From an uncultured Treponema sp. (GTDB taxonomy: Bacteria > Spirochaetota > Spirochaetia > Treponematales > Treponemataceae): a stretch of 17,365 bases of DNA. Positions 14,391-17,365 of this stretch are shown here, one piece after another. Numbering within the stretch: the stretch's first letter is position 1; each line of letters starts with the position of its first letter. The notes under the pieces were generated by a model. That model was not told the DNA's origin. It did not search any database and was given only the letters and a program-made list of their open reading frames with translations. The position numbers and the translations under genes were made by a program. The DNA lies in contig CALFJF010000031.1 in the NCBI GenBank assembly GCA_937877535.1, positions 1-17,365 of the forward strand, read 5' to 3'.

Positions 14391-14396
14391 ATTATC
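14391..14396 (-). promoter_or_regulatory. -10-like GATAAT before the Gfo/Idh gene (leaderless candidate)
   Basis: GATAAT on the minus strand is followed by six T and then the ATG at 14384. No Shine-Dalgarno is present. The divergent mrp gene uses its own TATGAT box at 14464-14469. Confidence 0.4.
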
Positions 14397-14463
14397 GGCA
14401 CAGAAAAATCGCTCAGTTTGAAAACGAGTGTGCGTTTTTCTCCAAAAATATTTGGAAATGTGG

Positions 14464-14469
14464 TATGAT
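14464..14469 (+). promoter_or_regulatory. -10-like box for mrp
   Basis: TATGAT lies 21 bases before the mrp ATG, leaving a T-rich leader with AAGAGG seven bases before the start codon. The -35 region is not clear. Confidence 0.4.
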
Positions 14470-14490
14470 TTTTTTTTAAGAGGTACAAAA

Positions 14491-15315
14491 ATGGCAGAGG
14501 AAAATTGCACGCACAACTGCTCGTCGTGTTCGAGCGCGTGCGAAAAAAAAGACATAAAAGCGTCGCTTCGAGAAGGGAGTTCTGTAAAAAAAGTCATTGC
14601 GGTTGTAAGCGGCAAAGGCGGAGTCGGAAAATCGCTCGTAACGTCGCTTCTTGCGGCAAAAATGAGCAAAAAAGGATTCAAAACGGCGATTTTGGACGCA
14701 GACATTACAGGTCCTTCGATTCCAACGAGTTTTGGAGTTGGAGACGAGCGCGTGCTTGCGGGAAAAAACGGCGAAATCCTCCCCGTTAAAACGGAATCTG
14801 GAATTCAAATTATGAGCATGAACGTCATTTTGGAACACAACAACGACCCTGTTATTTGGCGCGGTTCTTTGATTTCTGGAACGGTTTTGCAATTTTGGCG
14901 CGACGCACTTTGGGAAAACGTTGATTTTATGTTTGTGGATATGCCTCCTGGAACAGGCGACGTTCCGCTCACCGTTTTTCAGTCGCTGCCGATTGACGGA
15001 ATCATCGTTGTTTCAAGTCCGCAAGGACTCGTTCGCGTAATCGTGGAAAAAGCGGTCAAAATGGCAGAATTGATGAACATTCCGATTTTGGGACTTGTGG
15101 AAAATATGAGTTTTGTTCGTTGCCCCGATTGCAAAAAAGAAATTCATCTTTACGGACAAAGCAACATAGAAAAAATCGCGCGTGATTTTGGCATTCCGCT
15201 TCTTGCTCGCATTCCGATTTCCGAAGAAATTTCTCGTGCCGTGGACGAGGGCGAAATTGAGTGCGTGGAAAGTCCATTTTTGGACGCAGCGATGTCTTCT
15301 CTTGAAAATCTCTGA
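14491..15315 (+). CDS. mrp: Mrp/NBP35-family Fe-S cluster carrier ATPase
   Basis: A cytoplasmic P-loop protein that holds and transfers [4Fe-4S] clusters to apo-proteins. The 274-residue protein has the deviant Walker A GKGGVGKS (41-48), then LDADITGPSIP, a DMPPGTGD switch (150-157) and the bridging-cluster CPDC (Cys211 and Cys214) after GLVENMSF. The N-terminus carries four closely spaced cysteines (6, 10, 13, 17), comparable to the N-terminal cluster of NBP35-type proteins, though with tighter spacing. The usual MIP18-like N-terminal domain of many bacterial Mrp proteins is absent. AAGAGG is seven bases before the ATG. The M15 peptidase gene begins 21 bases after the stop and is probably co-transcribed. 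Confidence 0.94.
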   Translation: MAEENCTHNCSSCSSACEKKDIKASLREGSSVKKVIAVVSGKGGVGKSLVTSLLAAKMSKKGFKTAILDADITGPSIPTSFGVGDERVLAGKNGEILPVKTESGIQIMSMNVILEHNNDPVIWRGSLISGTVLQFWRDALWENVDFMFVDMPPGTGDVPLTVFQSLPIDGIIVVSSPQGLVRVIVEKAVKMAELMNIPILGLVENMSFVRCPDCKKEIHLYGQSNIEKIARDFGIPLLARIPISEEISRAVDEGEIECVESPFLDAAMSSLENL

Positions 15316-15336
15316 TTTTTGATTTTTTTTATAAAA

Positions 15337-16254
15337 ATGCGTTTGAAAACACTTTTTTCGATTTTTGTTTTTTTCTCAGTTCCGTTCATTTTTGCGTCAA
15401 ACGTTTCGTCATCGCCTGCGCACCATGCGCCAAGCGACCTTTTGCTTTTTGAAAAATGCTATCCCGACGTTTCGTTTTCAAAAAAATGGGACGAAGAAAA
15501 AAACGATTGGAAACTGTTTCTTTCGATTCCGTCAAAATCTGAAAAAAAAGAAGATAAAACGGCAGTTTTTTATTGGGCAAACGGAAAAATGCTTCCCGAA
15601 TCGGAACTCTCGCACAAAGAAAAATGGTGGTCGCTTTTGTATCATTACGACAAAACGCTTCGAGACCCCGCGAATTTTTCCAAAGAAGAAATCGAGCGAA
15701 TGCGAAAATTCGGCTCAACGCAATCTCGGCAAGAAAAAGCGGGAAGTCCGATGTTCTTTTTTGATTTTTTGTACGACGCTTGGAGCGAGCGCGAAATTGA
15801 GCGGCATATTGTAAAAACGACTTTTCTTGGAAAAAACACAAAAGTCCACGAGCGAATTGCCCCCGCTCTTTCTCGCGTAGAAAAACGGATTCTTTCAAAA
15901 AAAGACGACGAAGCGGTAAAATCGTTCATAGACACGCTCACAAGTGCAGACGCTTATTATTGGCGACAAATTGCTGGCACAAGCAGAAAATCGTTTCATT
16001 CTTACGGAATTGCGATTGACGTGCTTCCAAAACGGCTCTACGGAAAAGAAACGTACTGGAATTGGGCAAAAGAAAAGCGCGGCGAAAATTGGATGCTCAC
16101 TCCTTTGAACGAACGCTGGTCACCGCCACAATCCGTAGTTGAGATTTTTGAAAGCGAAGGCTTTATTTGGGGCGGAAAATGGGCAGTTTGGGACACAATG
16201 CACTTTGAGTACCATCCCGAACTCATCGCCTGGAACAAAATCGCGCCAAGATGA
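15337..16254 (+). CDS. Exported M15-family (VanY-like) D-Ala-D-Ala carboxypeptidase
   Basis: A zinc peptidase expected to trim peptidoglycan stem peptides in the periplasm. The 305-residue protein has a signal peptide (hydrophobic about 4-20, cut near IFA-SN). About 170 residues that I do not recognise follow, rich in Lys, Glu and Trp. The M15 catalytic domain is at the C-terminus: SFHSYGIAIDVLP provides zinc ligands His221 and Asp228, and WDTMHFEY provides His289. I start at the ATG at 15337; a TTG at 15319 would add six residues. No Shine-Dalgarno is seen, so translation may be coupled to mrp, whose stop is 21 bases upstream. The substrate (D-Ala-D-Ala or another L,D-peptide) is not decided by sequence. 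Confidence 0.88.
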   Translation: MRLKTLFSIFVFFSVPFIFASNVSSSPAHHAPSDLLLFEKCYPDVSFSKKWDEEKNDWKLFLSIPSKSEKKEDKTAVFYWANGKMLPESELSHKEKWWSLLYHYDKTLRDPANFSKEEIERMRKFGSTQSRQEKAGSPMFFFDFLYDAWSEREIERHIVKTTFLGKNTKVHERIAPALSRVEKRILSKKDDEAVKSFIDTLTSADAYYWRQIAGTSRKSFHSYGIAIDVLPKRLYGKETYWNWAKEKRGENWMLTPLNERWSPPQSVVEIFESEGFIWGGKWAVWDTMHFEYHPELIAWNKIAPR

Positions 16255-16301
16255 ATTCTTTCTTGGAGCGTTGAGTCACGTCTGGCACGGTCGTTGAGTT
16301 G

Positions 16302-16340
16302 TGTCTGCCTGACCTGTCCATCCGACAGGTCAGGCAGACA
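16302..16340. repeat. Perfect 17-bp palindrome after the M15 peptidase gene
   Basis: The arm TGTCTGCCTGACCTGTC (16302-16318) pairs perfectly with its complement at 16324-16340 across a 5-base loop. No T-run follows on either strand, so it is not a simple intrinsic terminator. It lies 47 bases after the stop. Just upstream, CGTTGAGT occurs twice (16269-16276, 16292-16299). It is probably an interspersed palindromic repeat, possibly stabilising the mRNA end. Confidence 0.8.
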
Positions 16341-16369
16341 GGTCAAAACCACCGCGTTATCCGTGGGCT

Positions 16370-16392
16370 GGCATTTCGACAGGCTCAATGCC
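16370..16392 (+). repeat. Fold-back intergenic repeat, copy 4
   Basis: The 6-base arms GGCATT and AATGCC enclose TCGACAGGCTC. CTG and CAG just outside extend the stem across a one-base bulge. It pairs with copy 5 in inverted orientation nine bases later. Confidence 0.8.
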
Positions 16393-16401
16393 CAGAAACT
16401 T

Positions 16402-16428
16402 CGGTGGTTAAGCCTGTCGAAACCACCG
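16402..16428 (-). repeat. Fold-back intergenic repeat, copy 5 (inverted)
   Basis: The 8-base arms CGGTGGTT and AACCACCG enclose AAGCCTGTCGA, which reads TCGACAGGCTT on the minus strand. It has the stem type of copy 3 and the loop type of copies 1 and 4. It sits immediately before the right-hand 50-bp repeat. Confidence 0.8.
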
Positions 16429-16436
16429 TTTAACAC

Positions 16437-16470
16437 AACGCCGACTTTCTGTCGCGGAAGGGTCGGCGTT
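16437..16470 (+). repeat. 9-bp inverted repeat at the start of the right-hand frame
   Basis: AACGCCGAC (16437-16445) pairs with GTCGGCGTT (16462-16470) across a 16-base loop. The right arm is part of the 50-bp repeat; the left arm is absent from the left-edge copy. It could be a weak terminator for the M15 gene or a fold-back at the cassette boundary. Confidence 0.6.
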
Positions 16471-16510
16471 CATTTAGTGGTTACTACCGATAAGGGAGGT
16501 TCTGACGACC
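16461..16510 (+). repeat. 50-bp repeat, right copy; inverted partner at 607-656
   Basis: 46 of 50 bases match the minus strand of 607-656: an 11-base identical head, four transitions in the middle, and a 30-base identical tail (16481-16510). In frame both copies encode VGV, a variable pair of segments, then TTDKGGSDD. Confidence 0.85.
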
Positions 16511-17365
16511 TTGCCACAGTCAAGTATCTTACGCTGTCAAGTTACAGCAGTAACTCATCGAAGGTAACGCCGGACTGGAAGGCAGAGGTTTCTAATACGA
16601 GCCTTGTTACTGCATCAGACCTTACTTGGACACTTGACAGCCAGCTGACGCACTCACAGTGGGATGTAAAACTTAATAACAACGGTGTTGCGGAAGCAAC
16701 GCTTGAAGAGCAGACTACGGGCGCGTTCAAATACGACGCGACTTCGCACAACGCGTTTGCCTCCGTTTCGTTCACGATTACGGCACTCAAGGACATAAAG
16801 CTCAAGAAGATTTCAGCAATCACTTCGGGCGGAAAATCACCGACGGGAATCACTTGCTATGTTGACGACGTTTCAAAGGCGACGGGCGTGCAGTATTCTT
16901 CAAGTACGACAAAGGCATGGAAACTTGCGGAAGCGGATTTGGGCGACATTGAAATCGCGAAAGGGAAAAAGGCGACAATCAAAATCACAAGCGACAAGAA
17001 CGCGGACGCAACCGACGGTGCAAAAATCGACTTCGGGCAGATTTCGCTTCTGGTGATGAATGCGACGGCGAGCGAAGTTCCCGTTACGGGCGTAACGGTT
17101 TCAAGCGCAGACAATGTGACCGAACTTGAAAAAGGCGCGAGCACCACGCTCACCGCAACGGTAACGCCCGGCAACGCGACGAGCAAAACCGTCACATGGT
17201 CGATTACTGCTGCGGACGGCACGAGCGCGACCACCGCGGCAACGGTAGAAAACGGCAAAGTGACGGCAGGAACTGTTGAGGAAGACACCGTGGTAAAAGT
17301 GTTTGCCACCGCAGGCGGCGTAAAGAGCGAACCGTACAGCATCACGATTAAGGCACCGGAAGCTC
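16477..17365 (+). CDS. Partial surface protein with BIG2 Ig-like domain, no credible start; runs off the right edge
   Basis: Function is unknown. The plus frame is open to the window edge for 296 codons from the GTG at 16477. After VTTDKGGSDD it encodes a Thr/Ser-rich beta region (about 12-195) containing ASVSFTITALKDIKLKKIS and GKKATIKITSDKN. A bacterial Ig-like BIG2 domain follows (about 200-290): VTGVTVSSADNVTELEKG, then TLTATVTPGNATSKTVTWSI and KVFATAGGVKSEPYSITI. BIG2 domains occur in adhesins and in cell-wall or polysaccharide-degrading enzymes; a further domain probably follows beyond the edge. The GTG has no well-placed ribosome-binding site and there is no signal peptide. The first in-frame ATG is far inside (17056). 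Codon use looks richer in GCG and ACG than in the central genes. It could be a silent cassette, a 5'-truncated gene or a gene read from a non-standard start. Confidence 0.55.
   Translation, partial: MVTTDKGGSDDLATVKYLTLSSYSSNSSKVTPDWKAEVSNTSLVTASDLTWTLDSQLTHSQWDVKLNNNGVAEATLEEQTTGAFKYDATSHNAFASVSFTITALKDIKLKKISAITSGGKSPTGITCYVDDVSKATGVQYSSSTTKAWKLAEADLGDIEIAKGKKATIKITSDKNADATDGAKIDFGQISLLVMNATASEVPVTGVTVSSADNVTELEKGASTTLTATVTPGNATSKTVTWSITAADGTSATTAATVENGKVTAGTVEEDTVVKVFATAGGVKSEPYSITIKAPEA

Noticed and set aside
13359..14705. The 448-codon version of the Gfo/Idh gene starting at 14705
   Set aside because: The extra 107 codons overlap mrp on the other strand and are not protein-like. The Rossmann fold starts right after the ATG at 14384.
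16038..16436. Minus-strand 132-codon frame overlapping the end of the M15 gene
   Set aside because: It lies mostly antisense to the M15 zinc-site region and through the palindrome cluster. It has no family signal.
16430..16490. Resemblance to an integron attC site (GTTTAAC, then a GCCGAC..GTCGGC stem)
   Set aside because: The 3' core site does not read GTTRRRY, homology with the left-edge copy continues 30 bases past where a cassette junction would be, and no integrase or cassette array is present. The inverted repeat is recorded, but not as attC.
16542..17345. Minus-strand frames of 103 and 162 codons in the right edge
   Set aside because: They are antisense to the frame encoding a recognisable BIG2 domain. 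Their Val/Ser/Ala-rich hydrophobic character is a complement artefact.

Overview
The window looks like a chromosomal stretch of a host-associated, polysaccharide-degrading Gram-negative bacterium, most likely a Treponema-like spirochaete. That assignment is an inference from the A/T-run-rich coding style, a spirochaete-style lipoprotein signal, a pectinesterase and Thr/Gly-rich modular surface proteins. There is no rRNA or other phylogenetic marker here to confirm it. I see no tRNA, rRNA, CRISPR array, transposase or phage gene.

Layout. Bases 1-664 hold an outward-facing (minus) partial reading frame for a secreted beta-sandwich protein with a Gly/Ser/Thr linker. Bases 698-5574 are a minus-strand block: an MscS-type channel, endonuclease III (nth), a small secreted protein, a SulP anion transporter with a STAS domain, and a MutT-type Nudix hydrolase. 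Then come a small secreted lipocalin-like protein (+), a YbjN-family protein (-), a secreted TPR-like protein (+) and coaBC (-). A plus-strand run follows: slyX, an RluA-family pseudouridine synthase and pyrB. Next are a pectinesterase lipoprotein and a Gfo/Idh/MocA dehydrogenase, both minus. Mrp/NBP35 ATPase and an M15 peptidase follow on plus. Bases 16477-17365 are a second outward-facing (plus) partial frame with a beta-sandwich region and a BIG2 Ig-like domain.

Most central genes are housekeeping: DNA repair, CoA and pyrimidine synthesis, Fe-S carriage, RNA modification and wall trimming. The accessory flavour comes from the pectinesterase lipoprotein, the secreted modules and the two edge frames, which fit cell-surface binding or degradation of plant polysaccharide.

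The most unusual signals are these. (1) The two edge frames face outward, lack a credible start, and begin with the same 50-bp sequence (46/50 identical), so they form an inverted pair enclosing about 15.8 kb. (2) A family of fold-back intergenic repeats has a conserved 11-nt loop and stems that change in a base-paired way, partly in inverted pairs like BIMEs. (3) Four genes lack a Shine-Dalgarno sequence and carry a -10-like hexamer 6-8 bases before the ATG, which suggests leaderless transcripts.
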